64,000 bases of DNA from JAWKOK01 sp963765875 (GTDB lineage Bacteria > Chloroflexota > Anaerolineae > Caldilineales > Caldilineaceae), in contig CAVXYK010000006.1 in NCBI GenBank assembly GCA_963765875.1, positions 124,001 through 188,000 of the forward strand, read 5' to 3'. Under the pieces are notes generated by a model, which was not told the DNA's origin, did no database searches, and saw nothing but the letters and a program-made list of their open reading frames with translations. Position numbers and translations under genes: made by a program. How positions within the stretch are numbered: the stretch's first letter is position 1; every line of letters begins with the position of its first letter. This document shows, piece after piece, positions 44,423 through 53,926 of this stretch.

Positions 44423-45424
44423 CTACACCTCTTTCGCGTCCAAGAAGTCCATCATTCCACGCAATTCCTTGCCGACCTCTTCGAGCTGCTGATGCTGCTC
44501 GGCACTGCGGGTGCCGGTCAGTTCCTTGGAACCGGCGTGATATTCGTCCATCCACTCTTCAGCAAAGGCTCCGGACTGGATCTCGGCCAGGATCTGCTTC
44601 ATGGCCGCTCGGGTATCGTCTGTAACCACGCGGGGGCCGCTCTTGTAGTCGCCCCACTCGGCTGTGTCGCTGACGCTGTAGCGCATGTAGCTCAGACCGC
44701 CCTGGTACATGAGATCCACGATGAGCTTCAGTTCGTGCAGACACTCAAAATAGGCGATCTCGGGCTGGTAGCCGGCTTCGACGAGGGTATTGAAGGCTGC
44801 CTTGACCAGCTCGCTGGTGCCGCCGCAGAGCACGGCCTGCTCGCCGAAGAGATCGGTCTCGGTCTCTTCGGTGAAAGTTGTTTCGATGATTCCGGCACAC
44901 GTACAGCCGATGCCCTTGCCGTAAGCAAGTGCGTTGGCCAGCGCGTTGCCCGTGGCGTCCTGGTGGATGGCGACCAGACCGGGTACGCCGCTGCCTTCAG
45001 TGAAGACCTCGCGTACGCGATGGCCGGGGGCCTTGGGCGCAATCATGGAGACGTCGACATTGTCGGGGACCTGAATGAAGCCGTAGCGAATGTTGAAGCC
45101 GTGGGCAAACATCAGTGTGTCGCCGGCCTTGAGGCTGGGCGCAATGTCATTCTCATAGACCTGACCCTGCACCGGATCTGGGGCGAGCACCATGATGATG
45201 TCGGCTTCAGCGGCGGCGTCCGCATTGTTCAGCACACGCAGTCCGTCTGCTTCGGCCGTAGCCCAACTAGCGCTTCCATCGCGCAGGCCAATGCGGACGT
45301 CCATCCCAGAGTCAGTCAGATTCAACGCATGAGCGTGACCCTGACTGCCGTAACCGATGATGGCGATCTTCTTGCCCTTGATCTGATCCAGGTTTGCGCT
45401 GTTTTCGTAGTAGATTTGTGCCAT
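44423..45424 (-). CDS. ilvC: Ketol-acid reductoisomerase
   Basis: A 333-residue class I enzyme that rearranges and reduces acetolactate (or acetohydroxybutyrate) with NADPH and magnesium. IAIIGYGSQGHAHALNL is the cofactor Rossmann motif. The metal-binding helices appear in DLFGEQAVLCGG, in FECLHELKLIVDLMYQGG and at YSVSDTAEWGDY. The length is that of the short class. AAAGAGGAACC precedes ATG. It is the third gene of the ilvB operon. Confidence 0.96.
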   Translation of the reverse strand: MAQIYYENSANLDQIKGKKIAIIGYGSQGHAHALNLTDSGMDVRIGLRDGSASWATAEADGLRVLNNADAAAEADIIMVLAPDPVQGQVYENDIAPSLKAGDTLMFAHGFNIRYGFIQVPDNVDVSMIAPKAPGHRVREVFTEGSGVPGLVAIHQDATGNALANALAYGKGIGCTCAGIIETTFTEETETDLFGEQAVLCGGTSELVKAAFNTLVEAGYQPEIAYFECLHELKLIVDLMYQGGLSYMRYSVSDTAEWGDYKSGPRVVTDDTRAAMKQILAEIQSGAFAEEWMDEYHAGSKELTGTRSAEQHQQLEEVGKELRGMMDFLDAKEV

Positions 45425-45486
45425 GATTTCGTTTGGTTCCTCTTTGTGGTAACTGTGGTTTCAGAAATGGGTATGTCTTGATAACA

Positions 45487-45592
45487 ATTAATGATAGAAC
45501 GCGGATTTTGCGGATCAGGCGGATTTACGCTGATTTTTCTTTTTTATCCGCGATTATCAGCTCAATCCGCGTAATCTGCGTCCTAACCTTCA
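45487..45592. repeat. GCGGAT-word palindrome (family A core without ends)
   Basis: Between ilvC and ilvN. TAGAACGCGGATTTTGCGGAT words on the left and ATCCGCG..AATCCGCGTAATCTGCGT words on the right form an imperfect hairpin. The core resembles the family A elements at 1288-1431 and 46257-46404, but the CTGTCGGAG ends are missing. Confidence 0.6.
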
Positions 45593-45606
45593 CGCTCAAA
45601 ATTACT

Positions 45607-46176
<570 letters not shown>

Positions 46177-46256
46177 GGGACTCTTCCTTGTTTACATGAT
46201 TTACATGCATGAAAGCGATCAATACTGAGGAAAGCCGTTCTCCTCAATCATTTGGC

Positions 46257-46404
46257 CTAGCAGTCTGTCGGAGAGAGAAAGGATAGAACGCGGGATTGTG
46301 CGGATGTAGCGGAAAAAAGCCGGACTTTTCCCGCTTTATCCGCGCATATCAGCCAAATCAGCGTCATCCGCGTTCTATAGAGTGTCACTCCGACAGGCTC
46401 CTAG
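46257..46404. repeat. MITE-like element, family A, copy 2
   Basis: 148 bases bounded by CTAG on both sides and matching 1288-1431 in reverse orientation over its whole length. Ends: CTGTCGGAG and its complement; middle: TAGAACGCGG and CCGCGTTCTA. It lies between ilvB and ilvN inside the operon, and its outer CTAG provides the TAG stop of ilvB, exactly as copy 1 does for the cyclase gene. Confidence 0.8.
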
Positions 46405-48203
46405 AATCGTGGCTCAACGCCGCTAAAGGGCTGGACAACAGCGGGCTTGGGTCGCCGGATCATCTCGTCGACGGCGGCGCCGGTCGCAACCATGGGGAAG
46501 ACATTGACCTCCTCCTGCACCCGGAAATCGATCAGGAACGGCCCCGGCGTCGCATTGGCGGTCTCATAGGCCGCGGCGACCTGATCCGGTCGTGTCACCT
46601 GCATGCCTGGAATGCCATAGGCGTCAGCCAGCTTGACGAAATCGGGCGAGAGAATCGGCGTGCCTGTGTAGCGCTTCTCAAAGAAAAGCTCTTGCCACTG
46701 GCGGACCATACCCAGGAAGCCATTGTTGATGATGGCAATCTTGACAGGCAGGTTCTCCTGCTGCAAAACAGCCAGTTCCTGAAGCGTCATCTGGAAACCA
46801 CCGTCGCCTGCCACTGCCCATACCAGACGATCCGGCTCGGCCATCTGCGCGCCGATGGCGGCAGGCAGAGCGTAGCCCATCGTGCCCAGGCCGCCACTTG
46901 TCAACAACTGACCGGCCTGGCTGTGGATGTAATACTGGCACTCCCACATCTGGTGCTGCCCCACATCGGTGACGATGATGGCTCCGTCCTTGGCATCCTT
47001 GGTAGCGTGCCAGAGCTGGCGGATTACGTAAGGCGGAATTAACTCGTCAACCTCCTGGTTGATGATGTCCGCCTCTTCAGAATCCTCTCGCCACAGGGTC
47101 AGATCCGCCACCCACTCAGGATGTGTTTGCTCATGAACCAGCGGCAACAGGGCCGGCAAAGAGTCGGCCAGATCGCCGACAACGGCCACGTCCGGCTTCA
47201 CGTTTTTGCCGACTTCGGCCCGATCCAGTTCAAAGTGAACAATCTTGGCCTGCTTGGCAAAGCGGTCCAACACACCCGTGATGCGATCATCAAAACGCAT
47301 GCCCATGGCAATGAGCACGTCGCAGCTCTGGATGGCCCGGTTGGCATAGACTTCACCATGCATACCGCCCATGCCAAGGCTCAGTCTGTGATCCTCAGGG
47401 ATGTCACCGGTACCCAGGAGCGTGGTCACAACCGGCACCTCAGCCCGTTCAATCAGTTCCAGCAGCTTGTCACTGACACCGGCGATCTTGATGCCATGGC
47501 CGGCCAAAATCAGCGGTCGCTCTGCACTGTTGAGCAGCTTGGCGGCCGCCTCGACCATCGACCCATCGACCACAGGCCAGGGCTCAAAGCCAGGCAAATC
47601 CACTTCCATGTCGTAGCGGAACATCCCTGTGGCGTTCTGGACATCCTTGCAGATATCGATGAGCACCGGACCCGGTCGACCTTCGCGCGCAATATAGAAG
47701 GCCTCCTTGAGGATCATCGGCAGTTCGTTGATATCCGTGACCAGATAGTTGTGCTTGCAGACAGGCTGGGTCACACCAACGACGTCGGACTCTTGGAAGG
47801 CATCGGTACCGAGCAGCGACGTAGGCACCTGGCCAGTGATGGCCACAATGGGCACGCTGTCCATCTGGGCGGTGGCAAGCCCCGTGACCAGATTGGTGGC
47901 TGCCGGACCGCTGGTGACCACGCATCCGCCGACTTCGCCGGTGACACGGGCATAGCCATCGGCCATGTGTCCTGCACACTGCTCATGGCGTACCAGGACG
48001 TGATGAATCTTGCCCTCTGCTTCGTACTGGGACAAGGCATCGTATGCCGGCAGAATCGCGCCGCCAGGATGACCAAAGACCACGCTCACCCCCTCGCGTG
48101 TAAAGGCTTCCCAGATCATTTGCGCACCGGTCATCGGTTGCGGAGTTTCGGCCGGAGCATCAGCCTTGGTAGGCGTCTGCCCATTGTGATCGGACTCAGT
48201 CAT
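46401..48203 (-). CDS. ilvB: Acetolactate synthase large (catalytic) subunit
   Basis: A 600-residue thiamine-diphosphate enzyme that joins two pyruvates, or pyruvate and 2-oxobutanoate, in the first common step of branched-chain synthesis. Motifs: VFGHPGGAILPAYDAL, RHEQCAGHMADGYAR (the Glu that activates TPP), the FAD-binding central domain, and AVAGDGGFQMTLQEL...IAIINN (TPP-Mg). The first 22 residues are a Pro/Ala/Thr-rich extension. It heads ilvB-ilvN-ilvC-leuA and is preceded by a leader-peptide attenuator. Its stop codon lies in a repeat element. Confidence 0.97.
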   Translation of the reverse strand: MTESDHNGQTPTKADAPAETPQPMTGAQMIWEAFTREGVSVVFGHPGGAILPAYDALSQYEAEGKIHHVLVRHEQCAGHMADGYARVTGEVGGCVVTSGPAATNLVTGLATAQMDSVPIVAITGQVPTSLLGTDAFQESDVVGVTQPVCKHNYLVTDINELPMILKEAFYIAREGRPGPVLIDICKDVQNATGMFRYDMEVDLPGFEPWPVVDGSMVEAAAKLLNSAERPLILAGHGIKIAGVSDKLLELIERAEVPVVTTLLGTGDIPEDHRLSLGMGGMHGEVYANRAIQSCDVLIAMGMRFDDRITGVLDRFAKQAKIVHFELDRAEVGKNVKPDVAVVGDLADSLPALLPLVHEQTHPEWVADLTLWREDSEEADIINQEVDELIPPYVIRQLWHATKDAKDGAIIVTDVGQHQMWECQYYIHSQAGQLLTSGGLGTMGYALPAAIGAQMAEPDRLVWAVAGDGGFQMTLQELAVLQQENLPVKIAIINNGFLGMVRQWQELFFEKRYTGTPILSPDFVKLADAYGIPGMQVTRPDQVAAAYETANATPGPFLIDFRVQEEVNVFPMVATGAAVDEMIRRPKPAVVQPFSGVEPRF

Positions 48204-48332
48204 GGTTATTCTCCTTCAGTGACCGAACCTATGTGTAGAAATTCGACTACGATTGATGATTAATTCCGAATGTCACGACAACGGCAATTACAGTAATGTT
48301 GATGACGAAACAACCCAGAAAACCTACAAAAA

Positions 48333-48358
48333 AGACCCTTCCCGGCTGGGAAGGGTCT
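48333..48358 (-). terminator. Attenuator terminator in front of ilvB
   Basis: Perfect 11-base-pair stem (48348-48358 with 48333-48343), GGCT loop, then six T on the minus strand (48328-48333). It lies after the leader peptide stop and 125 bases before ilvB, so it ends transcription in the leader unless an alternative fold forms. A small GTAGC/GCTAC hairpin (48377-48381, 48392-48396) covers the end of the leader peptide and may pause RNA polymerase. Confidence 0.92.
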
Positions 48359-48392
48359 GAATCGACCTTAGTGCTTGTAGCGTATACTTGTG

Positions 48393-48497
48393 CTACCTAG
48401 CGCTTCCAACAGCCATCGGCCTACGGTTGTTAATAAGTACAACAACCACAAGCTCTACTACTAGGCTGACTACAAGAACGCTAGGGACTAAATTCAT
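48393..48497 (-). CDS. ilvB leader peptide
   Basis: A 34-residue peptide, MNLVPSVLVVSLVVELVVVV followed by LINNRRPMAVGSAR, with AAGGA five bases before ATG. Between residues 3 and 22, 16 of 20 residues are Val, Leu or Ile (10 Val, 5 Leu, 1 Ile). A consensus promoter lies 70 bases upstream and a strong terminator follows. The pattern is that of ribosome-mediated attenuation: when charged branched-chain tRNAs are scarce, the ribosome stalls on the Val/Leu run and prevents the terminator. The heavy Val content suggests that valine, the feedback regulator of IlvBN, is the main signal. Confidence 0.9.
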   Translation of the reverse strand: MNLVPSVLVVSLVVELVVVVLINNRRPMAVGSAR

Positions 48498-48570
48498 AAT
48501 GTCCTTCGTACATTTGCGATTATTCGGCCCAGAAAAGAGAACACGTGAGCCAACATACAAATTCCGATGT

Positions 48571-48599
48571 AGTATAACGGGGTTGATGTACGTTGTCAA
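48571..48599 (-). promoter_or_regulatory. Sigma-70 promoter of the ilvB operon
   Basis: On the minus strand TTGACA (48594-48599, all six consensus) and TATACT (48571-48576, five of six) with a 17-base spacer. Transcription should begin near 48564, about 67 bases before the leader peptide. Confidence 0.85.
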
Positions 48600-48712
48600 T
48601 TGCAGCGTAGCCGAATTTGCGAAACTGCATTGAAAAACCATCGGTTGAGGAGGTGACAAGACGAGAGAATGAAAAATCCACCTTGATGCATCCTCGCCCT
48701 GTCATCTTTTTG

Positions 48713-49699
48713 TCAAGTGATCGTAACCATCTGCCCGCCCAGCGCGGCGGATTCACGCACGGCATCCCAGAGTTTGGCCATTCGTAGCCCAACCTCAGGC
48801 GGCGACGGATTGGCAATCTCGCCGCTGCGTACACGCACAAACTGTTCCCAGGCGCCGCTAGATTCTGGAACATCGACGGACTCAAGCGAATCTTCGCCCA
48901 CCCGCTGAATCTCCAAACGCTCGCCCCAGACGCCGGTGCGCAGAATGCCTTCGGTGCAGAAGACACGTACGTCTGAATCACACGACTTGATAGTGTCGCC
49001 ACAACCGGTCAGCGTGACCTGTACGCCCGACGCCAGCCGGGCAATGACCGTCCCGATGATATCGACCGGCGCGTCACGATTGTCAAGCCAGGCGCCGACT
49101 TGGACAAAGTCCTCGCCGGCCAGATCGGCCACCGTATTGAGTAGATGGGCGCCGGTATCAAACATGAAGCCGCCCCCGGAGATCTCCGGCGCCTGTCGCC
49201 ACGTATCGATGGTCAAGATGCGCCAGTTCTGCCAAACAACGGCGTGAATGTTGAGCATCTCGCCTAGCTCACCGGAGCGAAGGATGTCGACAGCCGTACG
49301 AATCTGGGGCGAGAGACTGCCATTGAAGGCGACTACCAGCAGACGACCGGTCCGATCTCGGGTCTGAATCAATCGCTCAGCCTCGTCCACATTCAGCACC
49401 ATGGGTTTCTCCAGCAGCACATCCAGACCTGCCTCAAGACAGGCCTGAGCCTGACCTGCATGGAGCGCATGGGGCGTAATGATAAAAGCGGCGTCCAGTT
49501 GGTCACCGTACTGCGCCAATGCCGTCGTCAGATCCGGCTCATTCGATGGGGGTTCAAGACCCTGCTCATCGAACAACTCACAGAGCAATTCATAGCTGGC
49601 AGCCGACGGCTCGCAGACAAGTCGGACTTGAGTTGTCTCTTGTTGTTCAAGGATTCTACGAACATGGTGCCTGGCCATACCGCCACAGCCAACCATCAT
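48713..49699 (-). CDS. Gfo/Idh/MocA-family oxidoreductase
   Basis: A 328-residue sugar dehydrogenase of the glucose-fructose oxidoreductase family. The Rossmann motif MVGCGGMARHHVRRIL starts at the N-terminus, DVLLEKPMVLN carries the catalytic Lys, and GGGFMFDTGAHLLN the His and Asp of the active site. It works on a sugar or cyclitol with NAD(P). The usual 10-15 residues before the first strand are missing: a frame with ATG at 49742 (AGGA nine bases upstream) reads MGNDALK and joins MMVGCGG only if one A is removed from the five-A run at 49720-49724. The real start is thus probably 49742 with an indel. Confidence 0.85.
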   Translation of the reverse strand: MMVGCGGMARHHVRRILEQQETTQVRLVCEPSAASYELLCELFDEQGLEPPSNEPDLTTALAQYGDQLDAAFIITPHALHAGQAQACLEAGLDVLLEKPMVLNVDEAERLIQTRDRTGRLLVVAFNGSLSPQIRTAVDILRSGELGEMLNIHAVVWQNWRILTIDTWRQAPEISGGGFMFDTGAHLLNTVADLAGEDFVQVGAWLDNRDAPVDIIGTVIARLASGVQVTLTGCGDTIKSCDSDVRVFCTEGILRTGVWGERLEIQRVGEDSLESVDVPESSGAWEQFVRVRSGEIANPSPPEVGLRMAKLWDAVRESAALGGQMVTIT

Positions 49700-49742
49700 C
49701 AGCCGAACAGGCGTCTTCGTTTTTCAGCGCGTCGTTGCCCAT

Positions 49743-50217
49743 TTTACCCGTCCTTATTTGGTTAGAATTTTGGTTCTTGGAGCCTGCCGGAATGACACTC
49801 AATACTCCACTGCAAAACGGGAATTTGCCACAGATAGCCACAGATAGGGAGCTGATTTTCACAGATGTTTACCAGGTATCCAGAGTAATCCCGATACCAT
49901 CTGTGCTTTATCATTATTATATCTGTGTAAATCTGTGGCGAAAAAGGTCTTTTGCAGTGGAGGCATTCCTTCTCTCTCCGAAAAACTGCTAGTGCAAAAA
50001 CGAACGCCAGCAGATTGCCGTTGTGAGAATCGTGCCATAGCGACCAGAATTTGTCCAGGCGCGGGAATAATTCAATGGCTGCCGCTTACGCAGGCTTGGC
50101 CGAGGCATTTTGGCAGGAGTTGCGTGGGGCGTTGAGACTGATTTTTTGCAAAGAGACCCCAACCGATTAGCATAATGTATCAACAGGTTTTTGCTCACTC
50201 CATCCTGAAAGGAACCC
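49743..50217. other. Gene-free interval between Gfo/Idh and Maf
   Basis: 475 bases, of which about 217 are the CACAGAT-core repeat described separately. The last 200 bases show no gene; they must hold divergent promoters for the dehydrogenase and maf, but no consensus pair was identified. Confidence 0.5.
49776..49992. repeat. Repeat element with family A ends and family B core
   Basis: The left end GAGCCTGCCGGAATGACACTC and right end TCTCTCCGAAAAACTGCTAG resemble the ends of the family A elements (CCTGTCGGAGTGACAC ... TCTCTCCGACAG..CTGCTAG). The core is unrelated to family A: GCCACAGATAGCCACAGATA words on the left and CTGTGTAAATCTGTGGC on the right, as in 23956-24243. The right CTAG is intact (49989-49992), the left reads CTTG (49776-49779). 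Confidence 0.65.
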
Positions 50218-50880
50218 GTGCCCATGACGCCAAGCATCGTGCTCGGTTCGGCCAGCCCAAGGCGCAGCGCGCTCCTTCGCGAGATGGGGATTGACTTCAA
50301 GATTCACGTCGCGGACATTGATGAAACACCGTCCAAGGGAGAATCGCCGCTCGACCTCGTGCTAAGGCTAGCCAAGGCCAAAGCGCGTGCGGTTGAAGTA
50401 GCAAGTTTGCAGCAACGCAAAAATGAGAATCAGCCGATGCTGATCATCGCCGCCGATACGGTGGTCGCAATCGGCGATCGGCAGCTGGGCAAACCGGCCG
50501 ACGAGGCCGATGCGCGACGCATGCTGCGTTTGCTGCGCGCCCAGCCGCATCAGGTTCATAGCGCCATATGTGTCCGTTCAGTCGCCGACGGACGGCAGGA
50601 GACGCGAGTGAACACGTCCACAGTCATCATGCGCGATTACAGCGACGTAGAGATCGAGACCTACATCGCTACCGGCGATCCGATGGACAAGGCCGGCGCC
50701 TATGCGATCCAGCACCCAGAATTCGCTCCTGTTGCCGAACTGGACGGTTGTTTTACCGGCGTGATGGGCCTGCCGCTGGGCGATCTCCAAGATCTGCTGG
50801 CCAAGTTTGGGGTAAATGTCGACGCATCATTGCAGGCTATCTGTGAGGAACAGACCGCATTCTCGTGCTGTCGCCGCTGA
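50218..50880 (+). CDS. maf: Maf-family nucleoside-triphosphate pyrophosphatase
   Basis: A 220-residue Maf protein that hydrolyses dTTP, UTP or modified nucleotides to the monophosphate. The N-terminal LGSASPRRSALLREMGI, IIAADTVVAIGD (metal Asp), NTSTVIMRDYS and DKAGAYAIQ are the family motifs. The start is GTG 50218 with AAGGA five bases upstream; the ATG six bases later is possible. Some 20 C-terminal residues beyond the family end are poorly conserved. It is alone on this strand and convergent with the sulfatase operon. Confidence 0.92.
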   Translation: MPMTPSIVLGSASPRRSALLREMGIDFKIHVADIDETPSKGESPLDLVLRLAKAKARAVEVASLQQRKNENQPMLIIAADTVVAIGDRQLGKPADEADARRMLRLLRAQPHQVHSAICVRSVADGRQETRVNTSTVIMRDYSDVEIETYIATGDPMDKAGAYAIQHPEFAPVAELDGCFTGVMGLPLGDLQDLLAKFGVNVDASLQAICEEQTAFSCCRR

Positions 50881-50945
50881 CAATCGTACCCTGATCTCGC
50901 GGCCCACCAGAAGCGCAAGATTTTGCGTCCATCATTGCGTTCCGG

Positions 50946-52483
50946 TCAGTTCTCCGGCCAGTCAGCAAATAGCTCAGACGGCGTCTCGCTGAGCACCATC
51001 GTGTCATAGAGCGTGTCGTCGGCCTCGATCAGACGACCGTCGGGCATGAGATATTGGTTGCCAAAGCTGGTCTCGATGGCCAGCTCATACCGGGCATGTA
51101 GCTCCCGCTCGCCCTGGATACGCTCTCGTTCTGCCGCATCAAAGTCCATTGAGCCCTGCGCATACGCAGCCATTGCGTTGCGGGCTTCGGCTGCCCGTCC
51201 CTGCGCACCGTCGATCAGATTGTGCTGCTCGCCGAGATCGTTGCTGAGGTCAAAGAAGAGCGGATCGGAATCGCGGAAGCGCACATATTTGTACGGCCCC
51301 TGGCGCACCATTCGGAACTCAGTTCCCGGCCCCCAGCGCGGATTGAGATTGTCACAAACAATTGGCCGGTCGGGCGCAATGGCCTGACCAGACAATGCAG
51401 GCGATAGGTCAACACCGTCCAAGCCCTCGGGCGGATCGATGCCAGCCAACGAGCAGAAGGTCGGAAAGAGATCGACCAGTCCCACCGGCGCTTCGACCAT
51501 CTGCGCGCCCTGCCCGCCATATCGCTGCGCCGGCGTCGAAATGATGAGTGGCACACGTGTACAGCCCTCGTACCAGCCCTGCTTCCACCAGACGCCATGC
51601 TCGCCTGCCATTTCGCCGTGATCGCTGGCATAGATGATGACCGTGTTGTCAAGCAAACCGTCAGCCTCGAGGCGCAGCAACATATCGCCGATTACCTCGT
51701 CAAGATAAGAGACACAGCCAAAGTAAGCGGCCCTTGCCCGCATCATCTCCTCTTCATCGATGCGATTGACGCGGAAGCCTTCGCGCATGCCTACGCTCAT
51801 GGAGTGATCAAAGGCGTCACCCGTGGCGGAGACCTTAGGCTTGGTGACGCCATCGGGCCAATAGGGTGCGAGGTGACGGGGCGGCACGGTCAACGGAAAA
51901 TGGGGCCGACTGAACGAAGCACAGAGAAACCAAGGCTTGTCCGGATCGGCCACAGCCTGCTCGCGCAGGAAGGCAACACTCTCCTGGGCCACAACCACAT
52001 CCTGGATCTTGCTGTCGGGAATCTGCGTGAGGCCGGCATCGCGAGTTCGCGATATCATTGTCGTCTGCGTAGTCGACCCAGCGGCTCCCATTGATGGCCG
52101 GTCTTGCCGGTCAGATCGCCATAGGGCCGATGTTGGAAGCCATGAAACTGGAGGTTGCCGCCAAAGTGCATTTTGCCAACCAGGCAGGTGGTGTAGCCGC
52201 CGGAAGCCAGCACCTTGGGAATCGTCGGCAACTCGGGAGCGAGCACCGAATTGTTGTCCCAGGCGCCGCAACCGCGTACCTCCCGACCAGAAAGCATACA
52301 CATACGCGAAGGTGTGCAGAGCGCCATCTGGCAGTAAGCATCAGTGAAGACCGTGCCCTGAGCGGCAAGACGGTCGAAAGCCGGCGTTGAGACAGGCTCT
52401 CGCCCTGCGGATTCGGGCATGTGGCCCATGAATCGGTGGTTATGTTCATCACTGAATAGAAAGAGGATATTGGGACGGGTCAT
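50946..52483 (-). CDS. Sulfatase (Cys-type), frameshifted, last of three
   Basis: About 510 codons of a type I sulfatase in two frames. The first part (52483 to about 52085) starts MTRPNILFLFSDEHNHRFM and has LCTPSRMCMLSGR, where Cys of C-x-P-x-R is turned into formylglycine. The second (about 52040-50946) contains the remaining metal site and ends in SELFADWPEN. The frame breaks near 52040-52085, inside GHQWEPLG..; two small shifts may be needed. The ATG shares bases with the TGA of the preceding sulfatase (ATGA), so the two are coupled. It hydrolyses a sulfate ester on an imported or surface sugar. No signal peptide is visible. Confidence 0.83.
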
Positions 52484-53883
52484 CTCAGCCATTTCCCTTC
52501 ATTCATTCGCGCCTTAAGGCGTTTGTGGAGCGCTCTAGCTAGCTCTGGTTCTTGATGGATGATGTTGGTCAATTCATTAGGATCTTCAATGAGATCGTAG
52601 AGTTCGTCCCTATCGTTGTAGCTTTCGATGAATTTGTGGGTACGGGTACGAATGCAGCGAAAGTTGTGCATAGAGCTGATGGTTTCATCGCGATGCTGAT
52701 CAGCTTCGCCCCGTAGCAATGAGGCAATTGAGCGAGCATCGATGTTTTCCTGCGGCGGCAGGCCTGCCAACTCACAGATGGTCGGATTGACATCGATTAA
52801 CTCGACCAAAACATCGGACTCGACATTCTCAGCCATTCCCGGTCCCGCTACGATCAGTGGTACCCGTAGTGAAGGCTCATAGGCAGTGCTCTTCATGTAC
52901 ATGCCGTGGTCCGCCAACATCTCGCCATGGTCGCTTGCGTAGACGATGATGGTATTGTCGAGCATTCCTCGCTCTTCCAGCGCAGCCAGAATCGCTGAAA
53001 CTTGATCGTCGATAGCCTCAATTGCAGCGCAGTATTGGCGGCGCACCATGGCTGTATTCTCTGGATCACGTTTGGACGCGCGCTCTTTGATCCAAGCTGG
53101 TTTGTTCGTCCAGTCATCCTCTATTGCGGGCGGCATGTCGGCGTCTCGATAGCGGTCAGCATACTCAGTTGGTGGGTCGTAGGGATCGTGTGGTCCGACG
53201 AAAGAGACAAAGAGATGCCAGGGGTAGTCATCCGGGATTTCACGTATCCACTGAGCCGCACGGCGGCCGATATAGCAATCTTCAAAGTCTTCGGTCGGCA
53301 ACACTGAATCGCCAGATCCGGTCTCAATCCACTTGGCGGCCTCAAAATCGAGCGGCTGTTTGATGGGAGCCATACGTTCTGTATAGTCATCCACAAAAAC
53401 ATCAAGCAGCCCCTTCTCCTGCAGGTAATAGTTGTAGGGACCTTGGGGGATCTTGGAGCGGCCTGCATGGATCTTGCCTTCGCACTCGACAGGGTGAGTG
53501 AATCCCCAGCCGTAGACGGCAGGCCGATCGCCGTGGCGACCATCATAGTTGTCTGGTTTTCCCAGGTCGAGCTTTCCCACACAACCTACGCGATAGTCGT
53601 GATCTCGCAATCGCTGATAGTAGGTCGTCACTCGATGTGAGAGATAGCTGGCGTTGTCCATCGGCGCCACTCGATCAGCTTGCAGACCGGTGGCCAGCGC
53701 AATGCGCGACGGCGCACAAATGGGACTATTGGTGGTGCATTGGGTGAAGCGTGTTCCCCGTTGCGCTAAGCTGTCGATGGCTGGTGTATTCACCCAATCA
53801 GCGCCGGCGGAACCAAGATAATCGTGCCGATGCTGGTCGTCCATAATAAAGAGAATATTGGGCCTGTCTGGCATCGTTGTCAT
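52480..53883 (-). CDS. Sulfatase (Cys-type), second of three
   Basis: A 467-residue type I sulfatase. Visible parts: RPNILFIMDDQHRHDYLG (metal Asp pair), SPICAPSRIALATGL (formylglycine Cys in C-A-P-S-R), HLFVSFVGPHDPYDPP, and IIVYASDHGEMLADHGMY (metal Asp-His). The C-terminal part with KFIESYNDRDELYDL binds substrate. It belongs to the broad S1 family that removes sulfate from glycans. The last codons overlap the next sulfatase. It begins 43 bases after the third gene of the cluster. There is no signal peptide, so the enzyme is cytoplasmic or leaves by another route. Confidence 0.93.
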   Translation of the reverse strand: MTTMPDRPNILFIMDDQHRHDYLGSAGADWVNTPAIDSLAQRGTRFTQCTTNSPICAPSRIALATGLQADRVAPMDNASYLSHRVTTYYQRLRDHDYRVGCVGKLDLGKPDNYDGRHGDRPAVYGWGFTHPVECEGKIHAGRSKIPQGPYNYYLQEKGLLDVFVDDYTERMAPIKQPLDFEAAKWIETGSGDSVLPTEDFEDCYIGRRAAQWIREIPDDYPWHLFVSFVGPHDPYDPPTEYADRYRDADMPPAIEDDWTNKPAWIKERASKRDPENTAMVRRQYCAAIEAIDDQVSAILAALEERGMLDNTIIVYASDHGEMLADHGMYMKSTAYEPSLRVPLIVAGPGMAENVESDVLVELIDVNPTICELAGLPPQENIDARSIASLLRGEADQHRDETISSMHNFRCIRTRTHKFIESYNDRDELYDLIEDPNELTNIIHQEPELARALHKRLKARMNEGKWLR

Positions 53884-53926
53884 TTTGCGATTGGCTCCTT
53901 CAGGTAGTTGAGTGGTATGGATTGGC

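Noticed and set aside
47121..48263. 380-codon plus-strand frame antisense to ilvB
   Set aside because: Same reason: it mirrors a highly conserved enzyme and has a low-complexity composition unlike real proteins.
48240..48600. T-box riboswitch before ilvB
   Set aside because: No T-box sequence or specifier loop was seen, whereas a Val/Leu-rich peptide with its own ribosome site is clear.
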